DNA from: Cristatella mucedo
Taxonomy: Eukaryota > Bryozoa > Phylactolaemata > Cristatellidae
DNA: 64,000 bases
Direction of reading: 5' to 3'
Assembly: GCA_009760855.2 (NCBI GenBank)
Contig: WPIO01000342.1
Coordinates: 1 to 64,000 of the forward strand
The notes under the pieces are model-generated. The model did no database searches. It saw only the letters and a program-made list of their open reading frames with translations, and was not told the origin of the DNA. Shown in pieces: positions 44,768 through 57,604 of this stretch (positions within the stretch are counted from its first letter, which is position 1; the number at the start of each line of letters is the position of its first letter). Both the position numbers and the translations under genes were made by a program.

Positions 44768-47700
44768 CCAGGCCAGAAAAGTGCCCAAACCTCTATGAAG
44801 GATGAAGGCTTGCGTAACCTTTCTGGAGGCACCTGGTTTTTTAGCTGTCGACCGACACTTTTCACTGTCGACCGGTTGATGCTGAATATCATTCTGTGGG
44901 AATAGACAGCGATCCCCGAGAGCGTCCCGGAAGTGTTGTCTATAGCATGATGCAATGTCTCTTTGATAAAACCGAACCGTAACATCAACGCTTTGCCAAG
45001 GTTTGGTCCAGCGGTTAAGGTGCTCGCCCCGACCAAGGCCTGGCTGAGGTCGTGGGCTCGAGCCCCGAGGCACATGTGGAGCGCCTGAATAAAGATTAAG
45101 TTCTCTCGGGGTGCTATACAAATGAATATATATATATTATATATATCGTTACACTAATATAGACACCTACGGCCATAGAATACAGTATATACGGAAGCGT
45201 ACGAGTAAGCAGTAGCGGCCATAAATACCAATGCACCCCTGCAATGGAGGACTTCCCACGGAGCTTCGGCTATCCGCAGACGGAAGTTCGACGAAATGCG
45301 CAGCAAGTAGTGCAGAACTATTTCCGAAACTAAAACAATTTAAAACACATTACTTTATGAGCATATGTTAACTCGGCAAAACTGCTTAATCTCCAGCCAG
45401 ATTTTTAAAAGGTGTCGCACCCAAAGAATGCCACAATACTAGCATAACACGACATCGCTCATCGCTCTCTAGTTATGACGTTAAAACCCGTAATCGAACG
45501 CCGTCTACGTAACCAGAGATATATTTGGATAGAGAACTGTCACATAATAATAATAATAACAAATCTTTAGAGCTTCCTTCTCGGCATTTAACATAAGCTA
45601 GAAAAGAAGGTGCAAATGGAAGTACATCAACTGGATAGTTCGATTAACATGCGTGATTGTAGCACGTATAAGCACTTGAAAGATGGTTCATAGGGTCTGA
45701 GCTAATGCTATGAGGGATAGGGATTGTCGGTTTCGCTTTAAATGCCGGCAAGACAGGGTAGGCTGTGACGTCAGTCCATAGGGAAGTTCAGGCTTTAGAT
45801 ATAGATACATAAGAACTGAAGCCACTGTCTCCAAAGGATTGGATAATGGCTAGCGACACGGCTAAACGGCTAGAGACAGAGGAGCAGGTGTTGCAAGGGA
45901 GTACACTTTCCATACAGGAAACCTCGAGCAAGAGAATGGTAAATCGTAAAATCGATAGACAAGATTTGGAATTAGACTCACTACTGTATGGGCAGCCAGT
46001 GCAATTTAGAGAGAAGCTGTGCAATATGGAGGTTTTTACGGTCAAGCAAGACAAGCGAAAGCTTCGAGCTTTGCATTCTCTTTAAGCTTCTGATTATTGC
46101 ACAGGCAAGCGAACTTGCAAGTTGACAAAGCTCAAACGGTAGGTCGGAGGTAAATGGACTAATGTGGCTGAGGTACACCTATCTGAGTTTTTTTTTTCTG
46201 AGCTTGTGGTCACGCTGCTTAGCCTGAAAGTCGGCTGACTTGACTGAGCGATTAATGTAGGCACCTAGCGAAAGTTCATTTTGGAACGGAGCACGCCGAC
46301 TAAACGCAGAGACCGTGGGAGAGCTACTGGCTGAGAAAGCTCGCGGAGCAGAAGGAGTGTGAAGTCCGTGATGATGCCGGCTGTGTTGTGAGGCTGGTGC
46401 AGTCAATCTGCTTACGATTATTATATTATTAGCATGACAATATTAGTAAAGGCACGGAATCCACTATTCTGACAGAGTATCCCGTCTTTTTTCAATAATC
46501 TTTCAATAAGTGAGCTTTTGAGCCAGAGGCTGAGATGGAAATTTTATCGCGGTGAACTTTTATGCAAGATTTCTTATGTCTGAAAAATTTCTACTTAGGA
46601 TGAAAGACCCTCAAGATTTTCATGTAAGGCAGGGCTTGACCCAAAACTAATGAAACATCAAAGCTCAAAATCAAAGTATCTATTTGACACAAACTCGGTG
46701 GTTGCTCGTATAATGGAATTAAGAGATAGTTTCGGCGTTGGTGACGGTCTGGGGGGCGTAGGAATAGGGGCGGCTCAGGTCGCTGTCCCTTTGTAGGGGG
46801 GGGGGGGAGTGTGCAAATATTCCCCTGTCCCCTGGCTTCGCCACCATCGTGAGCATTTCCATTTTTGCTCGGATCAGATCATTATCTATTGATTTAAGGT
46901 GTGATATTTAAGATTATTCTTTCGTTGGTACTTCAAAATGAGACAAATTATTCGCAAAGAAAGGCTAGCTGGTTTACCAGCATCATTTATATAGAGACGG
47001 AAGAACCTTAATGTCGATCGGACCACTTGCAGTGGGGGATTTTCCGCAGCAGGACTCGAACCCGCGACCTAGGTCGTGAAGTAGAGAGTGGTCGTGGAGC
47101 GCCACATCCTCTGACTAAGGAGCATTCACCGAGAGTAAAGAGCTCACAACGAGGCACGCTTGAAAAGGCGGCTGCTTCAAAACTAGACAGCCGATGCCAT
47201 AATGTATAGCACTCCTAGCCAGCCTCAGTGCTTTAGCCGCTAAACAATTATCGGCAGCGAGTTGACTTTTACGTATTCTTTTTCTTAGCGCTCTTAAGAG
47301 AAATGTATCTCTATCCATGCGCTTTCCCAGGGATGGAGTCCACTACCTTGGTCTTCGTTGGCAAGTACCTCATTCCTGGGCCGAGACAGTGTGGCTTACT
47401 TATCCTTCCGATGCCGTTTCCGTTTGAATCGCACTTGTCCGACTGTTTTCAATCCGCGCCGTGTGTGGGACAGGTTACATTCACCCAGACCAGTCACCTC
47501 TGGAGTCCCACAAGCATTCGTCCTCAGTCCTTTGCTGTTCTTTATATATACTGAACCTCTGGGGAAAGTTATTCAGGCTCCTGGAATAAGCTATCACTTT
47601 TATGCTGACGATACTCAGCTGTATTTGTCATTTAGACCGAAGAATACTGCTGCAGCAACTGATAAACTAAATTTTTGCCTAGCAGAAATTTAATCCCGGA

Positions 47701-50157
47701 TGTCGGCATATTTCCTTAACTAAAAAAGGTTTAGACGGAACTGCTGTTCATAGGGCGCCCAAAAAGTATAGCAGGACTAGAAGGACTTTCTCTTCTAATA
47801 CATTGTGCTGCTGTGCGACTATCACAGTGTGCTCGGAATTTAGGTGCCCTCTTCAACAGATGCCTAAATTTTAAAAGCTTCATTAAGAAGACTGCTTCCA
47901 CAGTTAGCTTTCACGTCCAATCCCTATTTAAGATTAGGAACTATATTCCACGGTGGCTTGCAAAACATTTAACTAGCCGCCTGATTCCGTTTCGGCTAGA
48001 TAATTGCAAATTTAATTTTGGCATGGCTACCAAAAAAGGCCAGTTGGCCACTGCAACTCGTACTGAATATGGCTCCAAGGCTAGTTTAAATGTCTCAAGG
48101 GTTTAACCAATTGTCTTCTTTGCTAAAAGAGCTAGGGCGGCTGGCCGGTTAATCAACGGATACAGAACAATGTTCCTTTACTGACCCACAAGACCCGCCA
48201 TGGCTTGGCTCCTTCATACCTCGCTGAATTGCTGCACCAGTTTAAGCATCCTCGCGCCCTCAGATTCTGTATGGGAAATAAATTAGCTGCTCCATGCCTC
48301 AGCTTAAAGACCGTCAGCGGCAGAAGCTTTTGCTGCGCAGGTTCTAGACTGCGGCACTCACTGCCACGATTATTATGCAGCGACAACTGTCCTCTTGCTG
48401 CCGACTACGAAGCATCCTTTCCGGCCGTCCTGAGCTGCCACTTCCATGCTACTCACCTCCACAGCCACTGCCACGACTGTTTTCCTGACTTAGCTATGCT
48501 TCTCACTTTCTCTGCGTTTCGTGAGATGAAATCTGTTGGCTACCGAACGCGTACCGAAAGCCACTTTGGCTGTGAGTACGCTATACAAAACTCTCCTGCG
48601 TAACACCGGCAGAGTCTTTGTGGAGTTACAGATGGAGATACATTGCAATTACATTAACCGCTGCAGACTGCTCAAGTAACCGCGTAGCTGTTTCCGGTAG
48701 ACCTCTTTGAACGATTCCGAAAAAAACGCTCTCCTGCCGACCGCTAGCCAGCACGGGTAGAGTCGGTCGATATCAACACTATCAGTGATAGTGATACCCG
48801 TAGAAAACTGACAGCAGACTGCCGACGACTCAGACTGCCGACGACGGCCACAGACTCCTCGACGTTGGAGGAGAAGAAGAACTCCGTTCGCTACCAAACG
48901 CTGTCCAAACGAAGTGGCCAAAATTTCGGCACCGATCTCCAGCTAAAAACAAGCGCATAAATACAATCTCAAGCGCACGCATTCGCGGTGCCTTGAACTT
49001 TAAAAATTTACGATTGACCACATCTCAATCGGACCAGGTCAAGGTGAGGTGTAGTTTGATTGCAGGCCGGCACTCGGCTGCTGCACGCTGGCCCACCATT
49101 GATGTAGCTTAGACCGCCTTTGATGTAGCTTAGACCGCCTTCGATTGGCCGGGCCTCTTCCGGGATGGAGGAGCCGAGCGGGCAGACCCAGAATTGAGTT
49201 GTGATGGGGACGCGGGGCACAGCGGTCGTGTGAATAAACGTCTCCCTGTAGCCCGCGGCGGTAATGACCTGCCTTCTTGTGTGACCGTTACTGGTAAGGT
49301 GCTCGTTCTTCACGACCGAGGTCGTAGTTTCAAATCCTGTGGTTGAGCGATCCCTTATTGCCCACTGCAAGCGGTGGTGATAGCCGATAAGGCTCTTCTG
49401 TCGCTATACAAACGAGGCTTTTAAATCAGCAAAGATTACTTTCCCGAAATGAGGATAGCTGTCGATCTCGTCGGCGCTGCTGCGAGAGCTCTTTTGGACT
49501 CTGCTAGTCTACGGGGAATCGCGCGTCGTCGAGTTCGTGCCGGTGAATCAAACTATACGAGGGACTTTCGCTCCACAGCAAAGTTAAAAACTAAAGTAAA
49601 GTAAAATGCAATGCACGGCCGAATCACCGGCCTCATTCGAGTGGTGAGGGAAAGGCCGGCTTGCAGCTCGCTCGCAGCAAAGAATCGCTGCTGAAGTACT
49701 CGAACCCACAGTCCGCAGCCAGAGGGAAGGGCGAGAGAGCGCGCGTGCACGCGGAGTCTGGCGGCTACTGTGCCGAAGGCGCCTGCTGACTTCTGCTTCC
49801 TCTCGCAGGCCGGCAAGTCGACTGGAGGAGCTAATGCGCCAGCGACTCGACAACAAGCTCGAAGAGAAGAGAGCGATGCTGCGCTCGCTCAGACCGCAAC
49901 GACCCGGGTCAACGCGCAGCGTCTTCATAACGCAGCAGCTGGAGGCAAGCGGTGACGTCGCGGCGGCGGATGAGAGCGGCGTCGCTCTGCCGGATGGCGA
50001 CGCGGAGGCGAATCGCCCAGAGACTGCGGCGGCAACGAACGCCGCCGATGAGGGTGAGCCTAGTAAAAAAGTAGCCGTCACATTTGACCAGAAGAAGCTG
50101 GAGACTTTCGAGGCGATCAGGAAGCGGCAAAAGCTCAAATATCAGAAAAGCTTTTAG
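43115..50157 (+). CDS. Unassigned basic, coiled-coil-like protein, 2-3 exons
   Basis: I do not recognise the family. The first exon opens [20 protein letters not shown]. The second Met (43139, GCCATGG) has the better start context. Lys/Arg-rich helices follow ([20 protein letters not shown], then a stretch with [15 protein letters not shown]), then a run of seven prolines and a Gly stretch at about residues 84-95. Downstream in another frame is [20 protein letters not shown], to a donor at 43640|GTGAGC. The last exon, 49809-50157, follows a clean CTTCCTCTCGCAG acceptor and joins in phase (AG|G). It reads [34 protein letters not shown], an Ala/Glu-rich part and [20 protein letters not shown], then stop. 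The frame change in the first part is solved either by an 86-bp intron 43399-43484 (GT-AG, phase 2 on both sides) or by a one-base indel near 43.49 kb. Function unknown; probably a soluble protein, since no hydrophobic segment is visible. Confidence 0.7.
43641..44264. other. Intronic DNA, GC-rich start
   Basis: This is the first part of the 6.2-kb intron of the unassigned gene. Open frames (for example 43524-44000) continue the GC-rich composition but show no motif and no matching splice borders. Confidence 0.4.
44265..44359. repeat. (GA)n microsatellite
   Basis: About 95 bp of GA repeats with a single slip, inside the large intron. Confidence 0.95.
44425..44635 (-). repeat. L2-like LINE tail and 3' UTR, reversed
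   Basis: It reads taataataacaatacatttg, tatagcgccctcagagaact, gaatctctttctaggcaatt, then gcatccacaagcagcaggca and cgaagtacgaatcgcaaaga. It matches 57.61-57.79 kb better than 31.6 kb, so these two form a subfamily. Confidence 0.8.
44636..44668 (+). repeat. SINE-B-like tail fragment
   Basis: The sequence gtttaagttctcttagggtg and ctatgcaaataaatt continues straight into AT/GT repeats. Only the tail is present. Confidence 0.5.
44669..44763. repeat. (AT)n(GT)n microsatellite
   Basis: A short AT run followed by about 80 bp of GT. It directly follows a SINE-B-type tail. Confidence 0.95.
44993..45145 (+). repeat. tRNA-SINE with LINE-like tail, family B, best copy
   Basis: The head is ggtttggtccagcggttaag (A-box region) with B-box gtgggctcgagccccgagg. 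The tail is gcgcctgaataaagattaag, ttctctcggggtgctataca and aatgaat, then a TA repeat. The tail parallels the L2-like LINE end gcgcctagaaagagattaag, ttctctgagggc. Confidence 0.88.
45146..45540. other. Intronic DNA, unassigned
   Basis: I see no recognisable repeat or exon in this stretch of the large intron. Confidence 0.35.
45545..46190 (-). repeat. L2-like LINE 3' part, reversed, old
   Basis: On the minus strand, after an ATT-type tail, come [45 protein letters not shown] and [10 protein letters not shown]. These match the ORF2 end of the family in order. Highly diverged. Confidence 0.65.
46191..46979. other. Intronic DNA, unassigned
   Basis: No recognisable repeat or exon. A poly-G run lies near 46.80 kb. 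Confidence 0.35.
46980..47105 (-). repeat. tRNA-derived SINE, family A
   Basis: Reversed order: cggaagaaccttaatgtcga (tail part), ccacttgcagtgggggattt (body), gcaggactcgaacccgcgac (B-box), then ctaggtcgtgaagtagag (head). Confidence 0.75.
47360..48650 (+). repeat. CR1-like LINE, family 2, internally deleted
   Basis: The RT part shows [20 protein letters not shown], then [17 protein letters not shown] (the YADD catalytic box, intact) and ATDKLNFCL. After gaps come [22 protein letters not shown], then (about 48.19 kb) [18 protein letters not shown] and [18 protein letters not shown], a His-rich end and the tail cgctatacaaaactctcctg. It has several frame breaks. Confidence 0.85.
48651..49282. 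other. Intronic DNA with a 21-bp tandem duplication
   Basis: No gene or dispersed repeat recognised. A 21-bp unit (tgatgtagcttagaccgcctt) occurs twice in tandem at 49100-49141. Confidence 0.45.
49283..49440 (+). repeat. tRNA-derived SINE, family A
   Basis: It has tgtgaccgttactggtaagg (head, damaged), gtcgtagtttcaaatcctgt (B-box), gcccactgcaagcggtggtg and gaggcttttaaatcagcaaa. It ends about 370 bp before the last exon of the unassigned gene. Confidence 0.8.
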
Positions 50158-50337
50158 CCCCACCGGCTCGCGAAGAGAGCCTCGATGCCACTTCCACCGC
50201 CGGCCAGCTTCGGCAGGAAATGACGTGCTGTCCGGGCTTGCAACTGGCCGCAGCGACGCAGCCGCGAAAAGGGGGAGGACTGTTCCAGCCCAGTGCGTGC
50301 GATGCGTAGCCGCAAGGGTGAAGCGAGGCGAGCGTCT

Positions 50338-51442
<1,105 letters not shown>

Positions 51443-51534
<92 letters not shown>
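51443..51534. repeat. (TA)n microsatellite
   Basis: About 92 bp of TA repeats with a few TACATA variants. The Ile/Tyr-rich frames here are repeat products. Confidence 0.95.
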
Positions 51535-52864
51535 AGTGCGACACTTTTTTGCCTACGTGTTCGATCTCGTTACGTATTTTGGAAGGACTGTGCTGTCGCG
51601 GTCGGGAATTCGTTCGCATAGCGACAGCATCTTGTCTAAGGAAGCTTCGCTTGACGCTTTCCCTTTAGAATTACTCAATTTCAGCCCGTAATTTGACCTT
51701 ACGATCGTGTGCCAATGCTAATGTCGAAGAGAATATCAACGAAAATGAACGAGGCCCTCTGCTGCATTGCATTAGAATTAAATGTGTAGCTGAGTTCCAG
51801 GGGTCAAAGGCTAGTTCCCGCCAAACCCCGCTATACTCCGGCCACGCTGCCGCTCACCATGCTGCTGAGCTAGGGTAAGACGAGCGGCAGTCAGGTGAAA
51901 CCTCTTTATAATAACGCATGCGCCAACAACAACAGGGGAACAAAACAAATCTACAGGGAGGGTCCTATGCACAGTACACTATGGGGGCGTGAGACGACGC
52001 AGCAAGCGCGAACAAACGTGTCAGTTGGTTAGTCGACTTCTGCAGTCCTGCCGTTGTACCGACTCCGAATCCAACAGTATGAGCGTACGCCGTCGAAGAC
52101 CCGGCTGGCTGAGTAACTGCTTGGCTAGTCCGAGTCGATAACTACCGCAGTCGAGAGCTTCCGCCGAAAGACGCCAACACGTAGGGGGGGTCACGAACAC
52201 GCTACACGGGGAACGCGGAATTTACAAGTCTCAACGAGCGTGCTATCCAGCCCCGCTCGGGCCTTGGGTACTCGTTCCCTTGCGTGCGTGGCAGCACCGC
52301 CGGAGCACGCCTGCACGAATCCAGGTGCATAACTCGGCGAGACCGGGAGCCTCCAACACCACGACTTACTCGGCCAACTTCTCCTACCCAAGAGCCCCGG
52401 TAACCTCACGTCACCGCACATCCGGCCATACCGTAGGTCCGACCCCGGCCTAGCCGGTGACCCTCATTACAGCCGTCCGGTCCCAGCCAACCGAACCTAG
52501 CCTGGGTACAAATGTTGCTGCTGTCAGTTATCAGGTACTGTAACCAAAGCAGGAGTCTGTGTCGGTGCTTCAGAGGGTCCGTGAAATATTTTCCAGAGGT
52601 TGACATAGACAAAAAATGTACATGAAATGTTTTCAGGAGACTTGTTCAAGAAATGGGAGCAGAATATGAAGTTGTCTCGAATACACACAAGCTCTGCGGC
52701 TTTTTAGAGAGCACGTCTTGAAGCGCCCGATTGAGCTTCGACCAGAAGTTTTACGATATTGAAAGGAAAAGGAAGTTCACTCTCAAAACAGTCTTCCACG
52801 TTGAACTAATTAATACTTGGCCTAAATTATGGATATATTGGCCGTATGAATGAGGTAAATCATG
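51535..52864. other. Unassigned DNA
   Basis: No recognisable gene. 52.0-52.5 kb is GC-richer and could be an old LTR-type or other element, but I see no defining motif. Confidence 0.35.
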
Positions 52865-52991
52865 TAAATCAAGGCCCTGGGGTCATATTTAAGGGGCTCG
52901 CCTTTAGCGACCAAACTCATTGGCTCGACCTCTGTGGTATACGAAAAGCGCCTGGATTAAGATTAAGTTCTCTTATAGTGTTATAATAACG
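52865..52991 (+). repeat. tRNA-SINE with LINE-like tail, family B
   Basis: It has ctggggtcatatttaagggg (A-box region), cattggctcgacctctgtgg (B-box), then gcgcctggattaagattaag and ttctcttatagtg, followed by an AT/GT microsatellite. Confidence 0.75.

Positions 52992-53027
<36 letters not shown>
52992..53027. repeat. (AT)n(GT)n microsatellite after a SINE
   Basis: An AT run turning into a GT run, directly at the 3' end of the SINE-B copy. Confidence 0.9.
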
Positions 53028-53804
53028 TTTTTATTATATATTATTTGTTATGCTCCTAAAAAAAGCTTTTCTGGCCAAATGCCACGTTAGAGGGGGAGGC
53101 TAGAGGTAGAAAGCAAAGCATTATTAAAGGGTTCGAGGAAGTGATTCTTCTGGACGGATTCGATAATGGTCGAGCGCTTTCAATGTCTCTACGGGCAGAA
53201 GTCTGCGAACATATGACATTCAGCAGAACACGGTCCATGGTAACGTCCGCTCGGGTGACCTATAAGTTAGATTCGTAATGCCCTCCTTCTAAACGTAGAC
53301 TGCATTAGTAACGTAGACCATGTTAAAGAGGATCTCATAGACCAGAGGTTATGTTGAATTTGGTACAAGCCTCTGAGTGAATACGTTTATTTACGCGAAG
53401 CGGCATAGTGTACTCCCGCTGTGCGGGTGTCTGAATCCTAAACGGGGCGATCCTTAAATCTCTGTCAGGGGATTACGACGTTGGAGTCCTGCTGTCTTTG
53501 TGTGCTGTTGCCTTTTGTCTGACACTGGAGGCTGCTTCCTGGCACACGGAAAATCGTTGTCCCGAAGATGGCCCTTGGTAGAAGGAAACTCTCTCAGAAA
53601 AAGGAAGACAGACTACAAGTAGGCGCATCCGAAGGTACGGGAAACTGGTTAAAGCTTGGCTTCGTGACAAAGCTTTGTTGCTGTTGCAACAGGTAAAAGA
53701 CAAGCGCACAGAAACATTCACGAAGGCACACGCATGTGCTGGTGACTAAGGCACAGGCTGGTCATGTGTTTTGCATATGCTCTGGTAAGCATGCAGAACA
53801 CACA
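53028..53804. other. Unassigned DNA
   Basis: No gene recognised. 53.41-53.46 kb has a faint match to the family A SINE head (gtgtctgaatcctaaacggggcgatcctt), too short to call. Confidence 0.35.
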
Positions 53805-53960
53805 GGGGAAAAAATATAATTTATTTGTATAGCGCCCTAAGAGAACTTAATCTTTATTCAGGCGCTTCTCCTATGCCACGGGGCTTGAGCCCACGACCTC
53901 GGTCATCAAGCACATACACCTTGACCTTGGTCGGGGCGAGCACCTTAACCACTAAAGACA
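53805..53960 (-). repeat. tRNA-SINE with LINE-like tail, family B, reversed
   Basis: Minus order: tail (tttatttgtatagcgcccta, agagaacttaatctttattc, aggcgctt), then gggcttgagcccacgacctc (B-box) and gagcaccttaaccactaaag (A-box region). The full head is present. Confidence 0.85.
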
Positions 53961-55489
53961 AGTTCGCGGGAGCGCAGGAAAAGCTGAGAGGAGCAGACGC
54001 GTGTTTAGCGACTGGAGTGATGCAGCTGCAATTCTGGTTTAAACAGGAGCGGAAGAGAGTTCCAATAGCAAGCATACCTCACTTCCGGAGGGTGGCAATT
54101 TTTAATTGCTTCGAGGTAAAACGTTAGCGAGTTAAATGGCGAAATTTTCTAAGGCTGATCGGCCGTTACATTAAATGAGGCTGTCCAATTGGCTGATTGA
54201 ATAATTTCTGCGATGACTTGTCCGTTTCTGACGAGAGGAAAGGACCAATATGAGACTTACAAACGATGTCAAAAGGTCTGCAGTTGAACAACAACGAGTA
54301 CTGTTGGTCTCAATATGTAACGCGACAAAGCTGTGAAGACCACGTATTTGCTACTTTTTCTGGTGGAGAGTTTTTCAACAGCGGACCGAATTTTCCGTCG
54401 AGTTCAGAGCGCATTCGGCGGCCAGCTCTCTCATACTCGTGTATCGACGAAAAATAAGAGGCTAGCGAGCCGAGTCAAGAGAAATCGATCCAAATAGCAG
54501 CCTCGACGGTCGGGGCTAGGGAAACGTGCCTCGATGTTGGAAAGATAAGAAAAGATGTCAAGACCGTGGCACATGAGTTCTAGAGTCGAGCTCTGCTGTC
54601 TAGTGGCCACAGAGCAGGATTTTCTCTCACCAGTCGTCTTTAAGTGAGGAGATCGGCTTTATTGCCCTTAGCGGATCAGTCACTGAACGGCGCACAGAAG
54701 CTGAAACTAGGTTCAGCTAGTTGTCGATGAGCTAAGCTGCGGCGCTGCCCTCTCGGGCCAGAGCTACAGATCCACCGCTGACCCACCGGAATTCGCCGCC
54801 GCTACCTCTGCGAAGGAGGCGCTTGATTGAACATTTTTGTTGAAAAAAATGACTGCAAGATCGTTGATGAGATCATTTTCCGGGCTTCGGGAGCTCGGAA
54901 CCGGCTACTCGCGACGTAGGAGCCGGTAGAGAACGAACACTGCACGATCTTCCTTCCGAAAACTGAAATGAGCTCATTTGGCTGGCCCTAGATTGAAAGA
55001 AGATCGTTTCACAAAATATCGACTCATAACAATAGGTAAGCAACTCGCTCGCCAAGTTGAGCAGAATTCCACCGCGAATAGCACGCGCGTCACATCCGGC
55101 AGTTGTGCACTACTGTGTCAAAGCCTCGGTGTTGTCTAGCCTTTGTCACCGATGTGCTCTAGTTTTTTTACTCTCCAGCAAACTCGCGTCTGAGGCGGTA
55201 GATCGGCAGACGCTTTTAATAGGTGTGCAATGATACCCAGGAATCATTGCAAGTCAGCGCTTCGCTTTCTTGATAGTTGGTTTCACTCGCGCTACATTGT
55301 GACTCTGTCTAATACAGCGGTCGAGTCGACGTTGGCACTTTTGGATATTTATCAATCGAGCCTTTCGCGACTTCATTCGTTATCTTGCACATGCACCAGA
55401 ATTGATAGGCTCGCTACGTCTCTCGAAGGAAGTACTCCTTCCCATCGGTCATGGCAGGCTTCCCAGCAAGCAGAGGATTGAATTCGAAG
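53961..55489. other. Unassigned DNA
   Basis: No recognisable gene or dispersed repeat. Short open frames only. Confidence 0.35.
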
Positions 55490-55740
55490 GTTTTGTTTAC
55501 TCACGTTCAGGTCTCTCCATTCTCTTGCTCCAGCCTGCGTATCCGAGATAGTTCCCCGTATGACCAGCATCGTACCGGCCACTTTTCGGACTCGAGTCAT
55601 CTAGCTGTTTCCGTAATCCATCTCAAATCCTTCGGAGACCGTGCCTTTTAGTTCGTAAGCTCACCAAGTCTGGACCGACGTTATGACATGGCCTGACTTG
55701 GCTTTTAAAAAGATGCTGAAATTCTCGTATTCCTCATGGC
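55490..55740 (+). repeat. L2-like LINE ORF2 end, decayed
   Basis: It has aggtctctccattctcttgctccagcc (RSLHSLAPA region), a TSIVPATF-like stretch, then VIHLKSFGDRAF and ggcctgacttggcttttaaaaag. It aligns with the end of the 31.8-kb copy. Confidence 0.7.
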
Positions 55741-57604
55741 ATTTGCCAGGACCGTCGGAATCGTCTGAGTTCGGGTAAGCGTTCTGAGTCTGTTGCCGTG
55801 CATCGTATAGCCAGCAAATTGGCACGATTAATTTTCAGCAAACTCAGAGTACGTAGAACGAGATTCAATTGTCTTAGCTGCCTATTCAAGCATCTCATTA
55901 TTATAGGTATAATTATATCGAGCGAGCAGATTCTCCTTCTGCCCCACACACATCATCGAGCGTCCTGGGCCTCTCCACCTGCTCGCCCAATTGACTAAGT
56001 CCAGCGGCGGAGCAGAGGGGAGGGGGAAGGAGCAGATCCCAATTGTTCCCCTGCCATAGACAAAGGGAAGTACCTACATCCTGGGGCAAACCTCCCCAGG
56101 CCCGAGTGGCAGAAGCAGTGTACCTTGCCCCAACCTGAAAACACTGACCTTGGCCTCAACCTGAAAATCCTGGATCACCTCCTGACTAGGTATGATCAAA
56201 CTATGACTATGATCAAACGGAGGTGGTAACCGAATGCTAGCATGAGAGGACCCAAAGCCCGAAGTTTGAAGCTTCTCTCTGCGCCGGGCCGGCGTACGGT
56301 GCGATATTCCGACGGATGTACTGAAGCAAAAGTCCTCAGACGCTTCGCTTTTTTCAACGACAGACGTACGTTCGTTCGGCTACTCGCTTTGTGTAAGGTT
56401 TTGTAAAAACCTTCCTATTTATGTAATCGTGTAATCGTACTCCGGCCGCGAGCAGCAAGCCGACATCGTGGCTACCTCGTGGCAGCTGCCTCGTAGCCAA
56501 GGGCTCTAGGCTCCGCTGGCGGAGTGAATTCCCTTCCGGATCTAAAGTCTCACATCAAAAGAGACGCTTATGTTCAAAGCTCGCCTTGAAGTATGCTTGT
56601 CGGTGCTATAAAATCCTACGATGATAAAATAATAAAATCCTCTAATGCGGCCTGAGGTGGATGGGGCTTTCGAGCAGTTAGTATTTCGCTGTCAGCCGTG
56701 AGACGGTCGCACGAAACGTGAGTTCCCGGAGGGGAGCTGCCGTCGCTCTGTCGCCCTTTTTCTCCTGCTCCGGCTCGGTCTCGCTGCTGGCACTGTGCGA
56801 CACGCCAAGATCTGCCTGCTTAGGCGAACTCTGTCAGTCCTCGGGCCGGATGGGCTGAGGAGCACGGCTATTTGTCGGGTCAAAGCTCCGCTTGCAGCCT
56901 CGGCCTGGAGCTGATGACCGACCGGAAATAGCTTCAGGCTTCAGGCGGGAGGTTTACTGTCTGCGACTTAACTTTATTCCAACAGCGATATCGGCGGTCG
57001 CTTTCGGCGGGCGCTTGGTTCCATAGCCCTACTCTGGCGTACCGATCTTGCAAGCGGAGCCGAGCCTGGAGCGGTAGCTAAGATGAAAGATTCAAAGGCG
57101 TGAAATAGACTGAGCTCAATTCTTGGGATAAGAACCCAACGGTCTGGTTCGTCTCCAAACCGTTCCAGGTTTCCCAGAAAGTTAGCCGATCTCCGAGTGG
57201 TGACCTTGACCTCAACCAGGGCCTAGTGACTCGGACGAGTACTCGTCTGAGCAGTACTCTCGCGCGCTTCTTCCTAGAATCTAGAACGTCATTAAAGCGG
57301 TCAGTACAAAGTATCTCCGAACGTGCGCTCCAGGAAGCGCTGGCAAGTCAACACTGGCGGTCAATGTTTGAGGTAGCGCTTGTCCTCACGCGTATACGTC
57401 ATGCCAATGCTATGCAACTTACAAACACTGCAAACATTGCTATCCAAATGCAAAAGTTCGTTGAAAGAACGGCGATACCATACTGTGCCCATCACGTGTT
57501 CTGGCAGTGACATATGTGCACGAAATGAAACGAGGTGAAGCGCTCCCTCCGTCGTGCACGATCGATACTCCGTCGTCCTCTGGCTCAACGCGTGCATTTA
57601 ACCA
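55741..57604. other. Unassigned DNA
   Basis: No gene recognised. 55.86-55.95 kb has an AT-rich segment and 56.65-57.1 kb is GC-richer. The 94-codon frame at 57226-57510 has no recognisable motif. Confidence 0.35.

Noticed and set aside
48778-48792. Perfect 15-bp palindrome actatcagtgatagt that contains the core of the bacterial tet operator
   Set aside because: No bacterial or vector genes lie nearby and the outer operator bases differ. A short palindrome in intronic DNA is most simply chance.
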